A stretch of 64,000 nt of DNA. It comes from Vitis vinifera. Its lineage: Eukaryota > Streptophyta > Magnoliopsida > Vitales > Vitaceae. Under the pieces are notes generated by a model that was not told the DNA's origin, ran no database searches, and saw only the letters and a program-made list of their open reading frames with translations. Numbering within the stretch: the stretch's first letter is position 1; each line of letters opens with the position of its first letter. Of the stretch, positions 1 through 12,289 are shown in pieces. The stretch lies in contig NC_081807.1 in NCBI RefSeq assembly GCF_030704535.1, positions 2,707,001 through 2,771,000 of the forward strand, written 5' to 3'. The translations under genes and the position numbers were made by a program.

Positions 1-1514
1 TCCTATTATAGCCACCTTACTTTTCTTAATAGAAGTATGACCCCTTAATTTTATAAGAATTATAGTTTTGTCCCATAGATGGAGTTTATAATAAACATAA
101 AAAATTTACGTATCATATAAATGCCAAACATTTTTTATTTTATACAATAATAAAAAATTATTTTTATTATTTAAATTCTTACTTTCATTTTGAAATTTAA
201 ATTGATTTTCGTCGTCAATAACAAAAACATATGATAATCTAAATTGACACCCCACAAATTTCAACTCAAAATATATCGTGAATATATTATTTATATTATT
301 AATTTTTTTGTACTTTATTTATTCAAAACTTCTCTAAGAAACAATACGATATCTAAGCGATGAAACCCGAGTATACTTGATGTGACTAATATAGATAGAA
401 ATAATAACAAGGACAAAAAAAAAGTAATGATTAATATACCATCCAAATTCACTCCAATAATTGTCGTAGCTTTAAAATAAATTATTCATATAAAACTTCT
501 CTTTGAAGAACTACGAGCGCTCAAAGATGAAAGCCGCTTAGAAGATATGACAATTTTGACACTAAGGAATGATTACAAACCAAATATATCGGTTTTTTAA
601 AACCTTACTCATTCTATTTAATATTTTTTGGTACTTCTCCATTGAATCAAACAAAAAAAAAAACATTAGAATCTTTTATCTTTTTCCTTCTCTCCATGTA
701 CTTTCCTTGATGCAACCTACATTGGCATATAGTGGCCCCCATCACATGACAATGGTGGATTTCCCCTTTTTGTTTGTCTTGGCCTTCATTAGTCAATTTT
801 TTTGACTACCAACAAGGAAAATGGATACCATGCATTCACACGCATCAAACTCAAATTGAACAATACCTTAAGCTACAAGCAAGTTAGGTTTTCATGAATT
901 GTCAAGTAAGAAAAAACCTAGAATTGAGTTTTTATTAACAAATAAAATAATTATCTTAAAGTTATAAAATATAAATCATACAATGACATAAGAAATTAGA
1001 AGCTAAAAATATCTCAAAATCATAGAATATATTATTAGTTACGCATTTGATATAAATGACAACCTTGAAACTCAAGTCTCGAAATTGAAAGATACTCTAA
1101 TAATTAATAAAAGTAATGCTAAAACGTATCGATCTAATATAATTAACATTTCTTTAGAGATGGAAAAGAAAGAAATGACAGTGAAGATGATTTTGTTAGA
1201 TTGGATTGGATTGTGTTTTTTGAGGGATTATTAGAATTATTATAATTTAATAATAATAATAATAATATATAAGTTTGAGTATTTGTGTGTTACCGGTGCG
1301 TTGAATCCATGCAAACTCGAGCCTCAAGTTGGGCAGGGCTTGGGTTGAGGGGGCCAGACCCACCCAAGTTGCAGCCCTCCCATGCACTTGGGCTACCATG
1401 GTGGCTTCTCCCTTTGTCTTTACTTACCTTCATGTCAATCTTTCTGCCCCCAAACAGCTGAAAACGGATACCATGCACTTGAGCAAAGGCTGATGATGGT
1501 CAATGCTTCATTAT
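1..1514. other. AT-rich intergenic region
   Basis: This stretch lies downstream of the PPR stop codon. It is strongly AT-rich with many A/T runs and no reading frame resembling a known family. Short frames around 569-805 and 1290-1478 have low-complexity translations and no start context, and part of 1290-1510 may be 3' UTR of the PPR gene. I see no RNA gene, terminal repeat or paired inverted repeat here. Confidence 0.5.
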
Positions 1515-3743
1515 TCAACTGCAGTCACTCTCATTCCTCTCAGCAATCTTCATGCAGTCATGCAACTGCTCAACAACACCCCATATCTCGCCAGCCCTTG
1601 GGTGAGACTCATCTCCAGCAACAAATCTCCATGCCTTATCTTCAACATGTACCAAGCTGTAACCAGCCACAACCCTGACCCCTCTCGCCTTCACCAACCA
1701 TCTCATCCTTGCTGCATCTGCCCATAAGCCGCTTGCAGCATACATGCTTGATGCCAGAAAATAGCCTGCTGAGCTCTGAGGCTCGAGCTCGAGCACACGA
1801 AAAGCAGCTCCTGCTCCAAGCCTGCTGTTTCCACTGCTTCTGCAAGCGCTCAATAGTGCCCCCCAAAGGCCTGCACCATCTCTCATCCTTTCAGGCATCT
1901 TCTCGATCAAATTCATTGCAGAGTTGAGCTTTCCTGCACGGCTCAACATGTCAACCATGCATGAGTAGTGTTCAAGTCCAGGCTCAACTCCATGGTCTTG
2001 AACCATGTTTTCAAAAAAGGAGAGCCCCTCTTCAACCAGTCCTCCATGGCTACATGCAGATAACACTGACAGGGTCGTCACTACATTGGGCTTCAAACCA
2101 TGCAGCTTCATTTCAGACAGCAGAGCTAGGGCATCACGCGCTAGGCCATTCATGCCACAAGCTGCTATCATGGCTCCCCATGACACAATATTCTTTTCGG
2201 GTATTTGATCAAATGCCTTCCTTGACAATCCTATTTCCCCACACTTTGCATACATATCCAGGATTGCAGTTCCAACTGCTACTTCTGCTGCCAAGCCTCT
2301 TCTAATCGCTATCCCATGTGCCCATTTTGACCTTTTTAGATCAGCTGAAACTGAGAAAGCCTCAAGAAGACTTAAAATGGTAACCCCATTAGGCTTCTCT
2401 TGTGCCTGGTTCATCTCTTGGAAGAGAGCTATTGCTTCATCAGGCTTGCCACAGTGGTTAAAACCTGCTATCATCGCACTCCATGAGACCGTGTCCTTTG
2501 TCTTCAACCGATCAAACAGTTTCCATGCAAGCTCAATGAGATCACACTTCGAATAAGCATCAATCAACGAATTTATCACAAACTCGTTTAATTCATAGCC
2601 CCACCGGATTACTATAGAATGGATGAATTTGCACTGAAATGGATCTACAAAGTACTTACAGGATTGAAGAAGATTCACAAGAGTCACCTCATCTGCCCTG
2701 AACCCTGCCTTCCCCATTGAATAAAACAGTGACAGAGCTTCTGAATGCTTCTCAGTACGAACCAGTCCAGATATGATCGAATTCCAAGAAACAGTGTTCC
2801 TGCAGGGCATCTCATTGAAAGCTTTAAATGCTGATTCATGGTCATCACACTTGGAGTACATATCAATTATGGAATTCCCAACAAACAAATCATAATCCAA
2901 ACCTCTACAGATGACAACCCCATGGACCGACCTTCCCATGCTAATGTCACCTGTGTTGGCGCAGGCTTTTAGGACACTCACCATTGTTATTCCATCCAGT
3001 TCAATGCTGGCATTAGATGTCATCTCCAGGAACAACTGCAAAGCCATTTTAGCTTCCCCAGTCTGCACATAACCCCCAATCATGACACTCCAAGAGATAA
3101 CATCCCTCTCACACATTTCATCAAACAATTCCTCAGCACGCTCCATGTCATTGTCTGCATACATGCTCAACAGAGAGTTCTGCACAGAAGGAATATCCAA
3201 AAACCCGCTTCGAATTATGTAGCCATGCATTTTAAGTCCTTCCTCCATGGCTCCAAGACTGCGACAAGCATGAATCGCAAGCACCAAGGTGGAAACATTG
3301 GGTTCAAATGCAATAACTCTTGCTTGCCTAAACCACCACAGGCCTTTATCAGAAGCACCCCGACTAAGATGTCCATGGATCATTATATTCCAAGAAACTG
3401 AATCACGGCTCCTCATGGAATCAAAAACAAACAATGCAGAATCCAAGGCTCCAGTTTTCATGTAAAAGTCCAGGACGGAGTTTCCAGTGGAGGTGAGGGA
3501 ATCAAATCCCTGCTTGAGCAAAGAGGCATGGATGGATTTTCCGTGCCGAACAGGGAGGCTTGAACAGGCCTTGAGGATGGAGTGGACCAATGTAGGGTCT
3601 GTAAGCTGAGCTCCAGCTTTCTTCATTTGGTGGTAGCGAGAACAGGCTTCCCACGAGTCCCACCATTTGCGATTAGTTGAATCTTTGATTCCCAAGTTCC
3701 AGTTTGGGAGTTTTGGAGCTAAAGGAGTGGTTGGGAAACGCAT
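1515..3743 (-). CDS. PLS-class pentatricopeptide repeat protein, E subgroup, 742 aa
   Basis: This is an intronless 742-aa frame made almost entirely of PPR repeats. The recurring L/S-type signature VSWxxMI appears as VSWNIMIHG, VSWSVMIGG, VSWNSIISG, VSWSAMIAG and VSWGAMIAA, each followed by GxxxxALxLFxEM-type helices. About 18 repeats fill residues 40 to 620. The C-terminus (from about ACRSSGN to the end) is an E/E+ type extension and no DYW deaminase domain follows. PLS-E proteins of this family normally act in mitochondria or chloroplasts as site-recognition factors for C-to-U editing, recruiting a DYW partner; that role is inferred here. The start MRFPTTPLAP is the first ATG and gives a basic, hydroxylated N-terminus compatible with an organelle transit peptide. 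The closest relative I recall is Arabidopsis At2g17210. The gene starts 248 bp after the GAUT stop on the same strand, so its promoter must lie in or overlap the GAUT 3' region. Confidence 0.93.
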   Translation of the reverse strand: MRFPTTPLAPKLPNWNLGIKDSTNRKWWDSWEACSRYHQMKKAGAQLTDPTLVHSILKACSSLPVRHGKSIHASLLKQGFDSLTSTGNSVLDFYMKTGALDSALFVFDSMRSRDSVSWNIMIHGHLSRGASDKGLWWFRQARVIAFEPNVSTLVLAIHACRSLGAMEEGLKMHGYIIRSGFLDIPSVQNSLLSMYADNDMERAEELFDEMCERDVISWSVMIGGYVQTGEAKMALQLFLEMTSNASIELDGITMVSVLKACANTGDISMGRSVHGVVICRGLDYDLFVGNSIIDMYSKCDDHESAFKAFNEMPCRNTVSWNSIISGLVRTEKHSEALSLFYSMGKAGFRADEVTLVNLLQSCKYFVDPFQCKFIHSIVIRWGYELNEFVINSLIDAYSKCDLIELAWKLFDRLKTKDTVSWSAMIAGFNHCGKPDEAIALFQEMNQAQEKPNGVTILSLLEAFSVSADLKRSKWAHGIAIRRGLAAEVAVGTAILDMYAKCGEIGLSRKAFDQIPEKNIVSWGAMIAACGMNGLARDALALLSEMKLHGLKPNVVTTLSVLSACSHGGLVEEGLSFFENMVQDHGVEPGLEHYSCMVDMLSRAGKLNSAMNLIEKMPERMRDGAGLWGALLSACRSSGNSRLGAGAAFRVLELEPQSSAGYFLASSMYAASGLWADAARMRWLVKARGVRVVAGYSLVHVEDKAWRFVAGDESHPRAGEIWGVVEQLHDCMKIAERNESDCS

Positions 3744-3991
3744 TGCAGAGGATCAAACACAAGTAACATGAGCACGTTCTCTATTATTTCACATGAAAGA
3801 ATGAAACAACTTCCATGAGGTCGAGAGATGGCATTTAAAACCCCCCAAAAAAAAGTGAGTGAGAGAGAGAGAGGAATATGAGCCAGCATGAACCACCATT
3901 TATTTAAAATGGAAAGAATAGTACAATCTTCTTGTTCTACATATCAACGAAAAGAAAACAAAAAATTACACATGGGGAGAAAATGAAATCT

Positions 3992-6900
3992 CTATTGGCT
4001 GATATGGCAAAGTTGAAGATAGGGATTATCGGGCATTACGTATCTTGACCAATACGACTTGTACTTGGCGATTGCAAGCTCCAACCATGGTTTGTAATTT
4101 CCATTGTAATGGACAACGGCTGCATTGTCTATCTCTGTCTGGTTAAGTTGCGGGTCATAGCCAAGTCCCAACACATGCCAGCTACGATCCAATGGATATG
4201 TCAGGTTGTAGAAAGTGATCAGTCCCGGTGGCAACGATCCAAGTTTCCAGAGAGTTCTATCTTCATTCTGCAAAACAGGATTTAGACGAGTTGTGAATGA
4301 TGATGAAGAAAAATTTTAGATGTATTGGAATAGGAGGCATTTTCTTTGGGTGACTGGAAAAATCATCTTAGACTGCCCAGAATCAGTAATATAAAGATTA
4401 AAACCTTCAACAAACAAACTTGAGCAAAGAGGTGTATCAGTATGCATGCATCACATCTTAAAAATACATTATCAAGTCTACATAACATGGTACTAGAACC
4501 GCAGTACACAAGAAACTATTCTACTTCAGGGGACGAGGAGTGATAGGACTGCAGGAATCTTTACAATCCCTCTACACTTGGTATAGAATCTATGACTATA
4601 TTTTAGTTCCTGAAAAACACTAAAAAAGAAAAAAAAATGTAAAGAAAAATGATTTTCCCATGTTGATGTCCAGTCTGTGTCGCAGTGATTTTAGAAATTT
4701 TAGAAAGTGTTTCAACTATTTGAAAATTAAATTGTGGCAGTGATTTTAGAGAGTGTTTCTAAAATCACTGCCACACACACTATTACAATGTAAAATTTGA
4801 AAAAAAATCCTATATAATTAAATTTAGTTAGAAGCTTACATATTTTTAAATTATTTATAATCTTTATTTATATAGAAGAGAAAAAAAACTGAAATCCATT
4901 TAAAGAAGCATGAATAAATAATTTATCAACTTTGAATTTATTCTGCTTTCCTTCACTTTTTCTTTTCTTCTATTTTCTTTCTCTCAAATTTTGGAAGATT
5001 TGAGAATCTAAGATCTTAATTTTTCCTAATCATTATGGAAATTAAAGGGTTAAGACATGGTAAAAATGTGAATCCAATTTTCCTCAAGCATCCTTATACA
5101 GAAATCCGCAGGATCCTCCATTTCCCACTCAAGATAACCTATTTCATGCCCCGGATTATTCTATATGACCTTCACTACATCCTCTTTTGTTTACTAGAAA
5201 CAAAAGATATATTAATTATGTAAAAGGTATGAGAGAAGGATAAGAGCTCCTCTCCACAAAATACAAAGGCTCATCAAAGTGACTAAACACCTCCACTATA
5301 TAAAGAGAACTATACACCTAAAGGTCACTTATGGTAAACAGAGGTAACATCTCCTTAAAACTAGACTCAGCTCCTCTCATGTTATCTACCCCATTTGATT
5401 AACAAATCAAAAGACTTGAATAACATTGAGTGGAACACCTCTAAACACAACAATACAAGATGCCCACAAGGAAGAATAGAAGTGAAGTAGATCCCACAAC
5501 ATCTCTATCATCTCCACTTTTTCTCAAAGACCTTTACTACATCCTTTAACTAGATTCCATAGCTTCTCTCTCTTTACAGACTAAAAGACTACAAATTTAT
5601 TTTGTGTATGTGTATGAGTAATAGACATAAAAATTTATTTTTTATGTGTGCTTATTGAGGAATAGAGATAAAAGAGAGCGGGGAGGAAGAGAGAGGAAAA
5701 GAAATGCTTCCTTACCATGTCTTGCCAATAATGATATATTCCAGTCATGTTTCGCTTCCTCCACTCCTTCAAGTCAAACATGTTCATGCCAAATGCCCAA
5801 CCACAAGCATTTGGATCAAAATTCTCAGAGATCTTTGGGTGAGAGAAGTTCAGATATTTATCAAACCTATGGAAGCTCTCCTTACAGGTCTCAACTGCAG
5901 CATTCACCATCCCTTGCATATCAAGGGACCAAAGAGGTGTCAAATCTTTCTGCACTACAATATCATCGTCCAAAAATAGGATCTTCTCCAGCTTCGGGTA
6001 AACTTCAGGAAGGTAGAACCTGAGATGATTCAGCATGGACAGATATTTTGGATTCCTGTATTTGAGATTCTCAAATCCATCAGAAAGAGTAGATGGATGA
6101 GATGCTTTGAAATAATATTCTTTCATTCGAGCAGACTCAAGTTGGCGTAGAACAGAACAGTAAGAAGAATTGAGCCACTTAAAATCATCAATGTTCTCAA
6201 CTTGAATTGTCACTTTTGCAGGACTGTTGACAAGAAACCACATTTTCATTGCTGCAAAACTCAGTTTATCAGTGACTATATGGAAAACATGCTTCTCAGG
6301 TTCACTTGCATGTAGCATTGTAGAATTGATGACTACAGATGTTGCAAGCACATTATCAGAAAAGATAGCATAATGGTAGAGAGAAGGATCTTCAAGCAAT
6401 TTTTTGTTAAGAACCACTCTCTTTTGACGACCTTGCAGAAAATAATCAGTTGTGAGCACAAGAGGGAGGCAATTCAATGGTTTAGGGACAGTTTTTGCGG
6501 CTAGCTGAATCAAGAATGCACTCTGTTTCTTCAGTGCATCTACAGTATTTTCAGTTGACTGAACCATGGCTCTTAACTTCCTTGCTACGTTAATGCTGTC
6601 ATATAATTTGTCCTTTGCTTTAGATAGGATATTACCCATTGCTTTTGCTCGAGCAAGTGCACTGAATAAGGGAAGAGAGAAACTCCAAATAAGAACCAAG
6701 AGCCACCATGTATACTTGGTGAGCTGAACAAGTTAGAAACCTAGTATCATTACCTCGAGTGAAGCTCAGAATCAGTGTTTGCTTCTCCAATTGCACGTCG
6801 ATTTTCTCTGAAATGATTTATGAGAGATTTATAAAGATAAGTTTCGTTCTTAGCCCTGGCGATGCTAGCATATGCTTTGGCCATTATTATCTGATCTCGC

Positions 6901-9429
6901 ATAAGTTTCAAGGTATCATCGGAGTTAGGGTTTTCATGTTCTCTCCTCCATATGCTGTACCTTCCCTTGGCAGTGGTGTCAAGCTCTTTAGAGCGTTCAA
7001 TTGCTGCTGCTTGCACTTGGCTATCATTTTCTTTATCTTCTCGGAGTAACTCCGCAGTTCGGAGATCCTTCCTTTCTTGTCGTGATGCCTGAGTGGTTAC
7101 AAACTGTTAGAAATCCAAATTAAATGAGGCAAACATATAAAGTGAATATAAGAAGAAGCATTAAACAGTTCACCCGGCGCTGAAGCTTCACTGGGTTCAA
7201 CGGAGACATTTGAGGATTCTGCGTTACACTATCTCTAGATCGAAGCTCAACCAAAGAACTCTTATCAAACTCTCCAAGTCTCACTCTACTTTGAGATGAA
7301 TCTTCCAGCCTCTGAAATTAATCAATTGATAAAACTGCACTCAATGTCTATAACTAGAAACCAATAACTAAAATTTTGGTTTCAGAAATTTGAACCAAAA
7401 ACAAATAGAAAGCAAAGTTGAAGACTGGAATTAATTTATAAAGTATTTTAACATGTGTTGTTCTAATCATTTAAGCAAGCATTTGGGCATGACAGGATTA
7501 AATTTTCTGCCTTTCATACTAAATGTTTCTGTCTGCAACACAATCTGGAAATGGATGGTCTTACCTGGGAACTTTTCAGCTGGTCCTGTCTTTCGTTAAT
7601 GGGATCTTCCCAGTACCAGGAAGCAGATAAGTCCTTACTTTTCACAGTACCAAGTCGGACAACACCAGAAGTGTCAGTGTATGTTGCAACTATGTCAATG
7701 TCCTGTATGAGGAGAAGGGTTGTAAGCTTTCCCATTCTTTGCTAGAAAAATAGAAGTTTCTACTGATTACCTTTTCATCTTGATGATTACCAACACCAGC
7801 AGCAGAAGTGTATATTTTGTCATCTTGGTCCTGGTCAGCCAACATTTGACCCATGTGGTAAATAATTATACAATACAACAAATTATATACATGATTAATG
7901 GTTGGACACTCAAGAGAAGGGAGTCATTTTCAGGGTTGGTGAGTGGCTTCAGGTGTTGTGAGCATGTAAGATCGGAAAAACCACTGCCATTTTACCAGCG
8001 CAACTCAACTCAATCCCAGCAACTGGGTGCACAAGCCACATAAAGCATATTTTCCTCTTGCAATGCTATGTAGGACCACAAAAAGTATACATCAGTAAAT
8101 CATTCCCCCCTGCATCCAATCTCACACTTTTAGCATTTCCCTTCAATGGTGTGGGATATTATTCAATTTTTTTCATCTGGATGATTAAAATATTCGTTTA
8201 TTAAATATCAATCAACATCTTAGATGTTATATAATTCTACGCTAGCAATATATATTTGAAAAAAAAAATCACATCTTAACTCAAATAAATGGGAATCTTT
8301 TTTCCCCACATAGTTCATATTTTCACAAACAATTTCCCATCCAAACAATTATGCACAGTATGCTCCACCTTATTGCTTTTGTAAGTCCTCAAACATTTAC
8401 AAACACAACATCTATGTTAGGGACAGACCATCGGACCCATCAAATGACTAAAAAGCATAGCCCCAAACCAGTGCCTGATTAAACACTACAGAAAGCCCAA
8501 CATATATATTTTTTCCCAGGGAAAACAGCAAAAGTAATACCATGGAAGGCAAAGAAACAAGAAACCGTCTAAATAATCATGCCAGCTACAGCTTGCATAA
8601 ATTGAAATGTAAGTACCATAAATGCACATAATATAATAAGATTCACATGTCAAACACTATGAATATATCAATCTACACAGGTTTCAAGTTAATAACATTA
8701 CATTTAGAAAATGATAGAAAGAAAGATGAGATTTAAAACCTTTCTGACTCTATTCTTTGCACAATCACTCTGGAGCCAGTTTCGTATGACTTCCCTTGAA
8801 CTGAAAACAATTGAATAGAAGACACAACAAAACAATGTTTAAACTAAAGAACACAGTCAATTAAAAAAAAATGATGTCACATTCGGATCCATCTTCCAAA
8901 ATAGATATGTTCACAAGTGATCTTACGTTGTTGAATCGTCCAATACATTAGCTCTAACAAGAACAATATGGAAAATGACCTGCACACCAAAAAAGTAAAT
9001 ACAACACAACGCTCAGGCGCGAAAAATCCAATACAGAGGAAAGCCCAATGGTTATGCAATTAACATTTACATATATTAGCATTATCAAGCAATCTAAATC
9101 TAAAAGATTACAAGCGACAAAACCCTAGACGCCACGAAAAGATCAAGGAACCATATCAAGTTCTCGAAATCGCAGTGACAGTGCAATTCAGTCCATATCA
9201 CAACGAATTAAACAAAGGACTGATTCACAAACAAAAACAGGAAACCGAGGCATTCTGAACAGTAATTAAAGTCAAAGTAGAAGATCAAACAGCAAGGAGT
9301 TTGTTTTTCCAATAAAGAGAAAATCAAGAATCAACAGAAACCAGAAAGATTCAGAAGAAGAAAGAAAGATCGAATCGTTACCACGACGATGCAGACGAAG
9401 CTCGCAAATCTTCTAGAAGGAGATTCCAT
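3992..9429 (-). CDS. GAUT3: Probable galacturonosyltransferase 3 (GT8), nine exons, 684 aa
   Basis: Exons, read on the minus strand, are 9382-9429, 8927-8979, 8740-8800, 7771-7830, 7565-7702, 7174-7311, 6754-7088, 5716-6661 and 3992-4267. All introns are GT-AG and the phases agree at every junction, giving 2055 nt and 684 aa, the usual size for GAUT3. The N-terminus MESPSRRFASFVCIVVVIFH is a type II signal anchor. A variable stem follows (DIDIVATYTDTSGVVRLG and a charged coiled region). The large eighth exon holds the GT8 domain, with FLDDDIVVQKDL carrying the metal-binding DxD and NACGWAFGMNMFDL. The last exon has LPPGLITFYNLTYPLDRSWH and the GT8 motif HYNGNYKPW. GAUT proteins transfer galacturonic acid from UDP-GalA to homogalacturonan in the Golgi. 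The last intron (4268-5715) contains a perfect 18-bp hairpin. Family assignment is firm; the member number rests on the conserved stem motif and recall. Confidence 0.92.
4733..4775. repeat. Perfect 18-bp inverted repeat (hairpin) in the last GAUT intron
   Basis: The left arm TGTGGCAGTGATTTTAGA (4733-4750) is the exact reverse complement of the right arm at 4758-4775, with a 7-nt loop. A diverged copy of the left arm (GCAGTGATTTTAGAAA) lies at 4682-4697. It is probably the core of a foldback MITE; a small-RNA hairpin is a weaker alternative. Confidence 0.7.
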
Positions 9430-9471
9430 GGCGGATGGCAGAGAGAATTGAATCTTGACTGCTGTTATGTT

Positions 9472-9481
9472 GGGCGGGAAA
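9472..9481. promoter_or_regulatory. E2F-like site (TTTCCCGCCC) just upstream of the GAUT start
   Basis: GGGCGGGAAA lies 43 bp upstream of the GAUT start codon. Its complement matches the E2F consensus TTTSSCGC. This is a motif match only; a single 10-bp site can occur by chance. Confidence 0.3.
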
Positions 9482-9699
9482 TCAAAGGGAGGGGTTTATG
9501 TAGGCGTAGGAGGGGTTTATATAGGCGTGGCTTGGTCTCGTCTTCTTCAACGGTTCAACCGTGTGCCTCCGCTAAAGCGCGCCGTGGAGCGCAGGATAGT
9601 CGAATCCGGTGAAGCAACGTTTCCCGGGAATGCATTCCCCGAAGGAAACGCTTCGGGAAAATGGATTCAGCTGTCGTAGACTTCGCGGAGGAAATTAAA

Positions 9700-11600
9700 C
9701 GGACCGACCTTATGATTAAAATTGATTTGTAGTATATAATTAAATATTAATTTATTAATACGGAGGATTATTTATTTAATCTTCAGATGAATTTTTTTTA
9801 TTTTATAAAATATTAAACAATTATATTTTATTATTTCTTTGGGATATTATTTGGCTTCAGTCACCTGATTTTGTTGGGTAAAAGATATTGTGAGAAAAAA
9901 GTCGTCCAAGTATGATCCCCAAGTCAAACATGATAATCACGGAGAAATAGTGGATTGGTTAATTATTGATAAAGTATTATTTTAATTAGGAAGTGGTTTT
10001 ACCTAATTTTGAATTAGTAAAATATAATTTCTTTTGTATTTTTACCGAAAAATTGTAATTATGGATAATGCATTATTTTTTAACAAATCTGAGTTAACTT
10101 ATCTTATATCATATTTGGTTAAATATAGAATATGATAAATTATAAATTAATTTATCATATCTCATTACTAACGAAACATGGGATAAAATATATTATTTCT
10201 TCTCTTATCTTATGGTATAGTATAACTAAACAACATAACCTTGATAATGAATTATCATAAATGCAATCATGGTTGTGGTTCTATATTTATACTATGCTTC
10301 TATATTAAAAAGAAAAAAATAAATCAGAAGGCATTTATATACAACATATGTATTACAAGTGTTTTTTTTTAAAGTGTTTTTAGTGGAAGCATTTTATTTG
10401 AAAGCATTTTTGAAAATATCATTTATCAAGAGTATGTTTGGTATTGATTCTAAAAGTGTTTTTTTTTTACCTTTTTAATATTTTGAAAATTTTATTTTTC
10501 AAGTATAAGAAATACAAAAAATACTTCTTAAAATCACTATTAAACGCACTCCAAGTGTTTCTCTACAAAACACTATAAATGATTTTTCAAAATTTTAAAA
10601 ACATTTTTTAAAAAAATTTACCTCATTTTTAGTTTTAACTTTGATTTTATGTAATTTTTGTGTATTAGTTGGATTCCTTTATGTCCTCATTGAATGACCT
10701 AGATCTCGCTATATATATTCAATGATTTGAATTTTTTGTTTTATAGATAAGACCAGAATATGTTTGACAATGCATCCGATATCCTCACATGCACCACAAG
10801 AGACTGCCATCTCTCACCTCCTCAAGTTTTCTAGTTACCTTCAAGACAACTCCATATACCTTCTATATTATTAGCTCTTTCGACATCTCCGTCTCTTTAT
10901 CGTATGTCCATAACTCTATACTCATGACCAAAATTCCATTATCTTAGTACTCATGACCAAAATTCTATGTTTTCTTAATTACTTATTTCATATTAAAATA
11001 ATCACAAAATAAGAATTAAAGTTTTGAAAACTCAAATGTAATACATTTATCTAAAAATTGTTAGGATTTTACTTAATCAAATAGACATCATTTTTTTAGT
11101 ACTATATGTATTACCTTTGACCACCAAATATTATTTTTGATTATAAATTATATGAACCTATTATAAAAATATTAAATTGAATTTGGATTAGACTCGAATT
11201 GCCTAAACCTTAGTCTGAATCCAACCCAAATCAAGTTGGGACGGAGAAAACCTAATGCAAATCTAACTTGAGTATTAAAAATGATTGTCCACATCCATTT
11301 AAATGTGGATAGGGTTAGCTATATCAAATTGTACCTTGATGAAGATAGAATTTATGTTATCCAAAAGATTGAGAATAAGAATTATCCAAAAGATTGAGAA
11401 TAAGAATATGAGAAATTAAAAACAATTTTTAATAAATAGAAAATAGTTTTTAAAACTTTTTTCTACGGTTGGTAATTGTTTTTAGGTTATCGTTTTTAAA
11501 AACAAGATAAAAAAAAAAAAATCAACATTTGGAAAACAACGTTCACCTGCTCCGTATTGTTTTTAAAAACAAAGAAAATTACAAAACATGAAAAAAAACG
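9700..11600. other. AT-rich intergenic region with MITE-like tracts
   Basis: There is no coding signal. Around 10370-10570 and 11420-11580 the sequence is rich in AAGTGTTTTT, TTTTTAAAAACA and similar tracts that look like decayed foldback MITEs common in plant intergenic DNA. I could not define ends or target duplications. Confidence 0.4.
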
Positions 11601-12289
11601 GTCGACGGTAGAGATGGTTCATAGTGTTCGGAACGTAGAGACGTGATAACGAAGAGACCGTCTCTCAGGTTAGGGATTTTCATCATGTTTTTCTTCTCTT
11701 TAATTATTTCTGTCCCATTTTTTCGGCTTCTACGTGAAGATGTTGTCTCGCTTTGAGGTTTTTCTCTTTTTTGATTTTCTAGGTTTTTCTTCTTCTGTTT
11801 TTGCATTTGATTTGTGTTTTTCTGCGTATTTTTATTTGCAATGTTAGAGGAATCTGATTTTTGAGACTTTGAAGGAAAGTTCCTTTGATTTTTAGGTAAG
11901 ATGTGAGATGGGTTTTTGGTTCTTGGGATGCTACTTTTGTGAAATAGATTGCATGTCTTGGTTTGATTGAAAGTATTGTGTTATTTTATTTGGTTAAAAT
12001 GCTTGATTTTCAGCACCTGGGTTAATTTCCGAACCTATTTGATTTGGGGGATTTTCTTTTTTGGTCGACTCTGGGCTTGATCAGTGAATCAAATTTGTAA
12101 ATTGTTGTTTCAGATGCATTATTGTGTGAACTCCATGCTTATCAGCTGAATTGTTCACCCATTGTCTTGGTGTCTTGTGTATATCTTTTTATTGTTATTG
12201 TTATTACGATCTCTCTGTTGGCTAGACTTGGTAACTTTTTGCAGATTGCTGAAAGTCTAGAATGACTGATTGATGAACTTTTTATGTAA

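Noticed and set aside
1503-2305. Plus-strand frames of 60-115 codons inside the PPR gene
   Set aside because: They are antisense shadows of the PPR frame with no family similarity.
8877-9059. Alternative reading of GAUT exon 2 as a membrane segment (SFSILFLLELMYWTIQQ)
   Set aside because: This frame does not connect in phase with exon 1 or exons 3-5, while the frame VIFHIVLVRANVLDDST does at all junctions.
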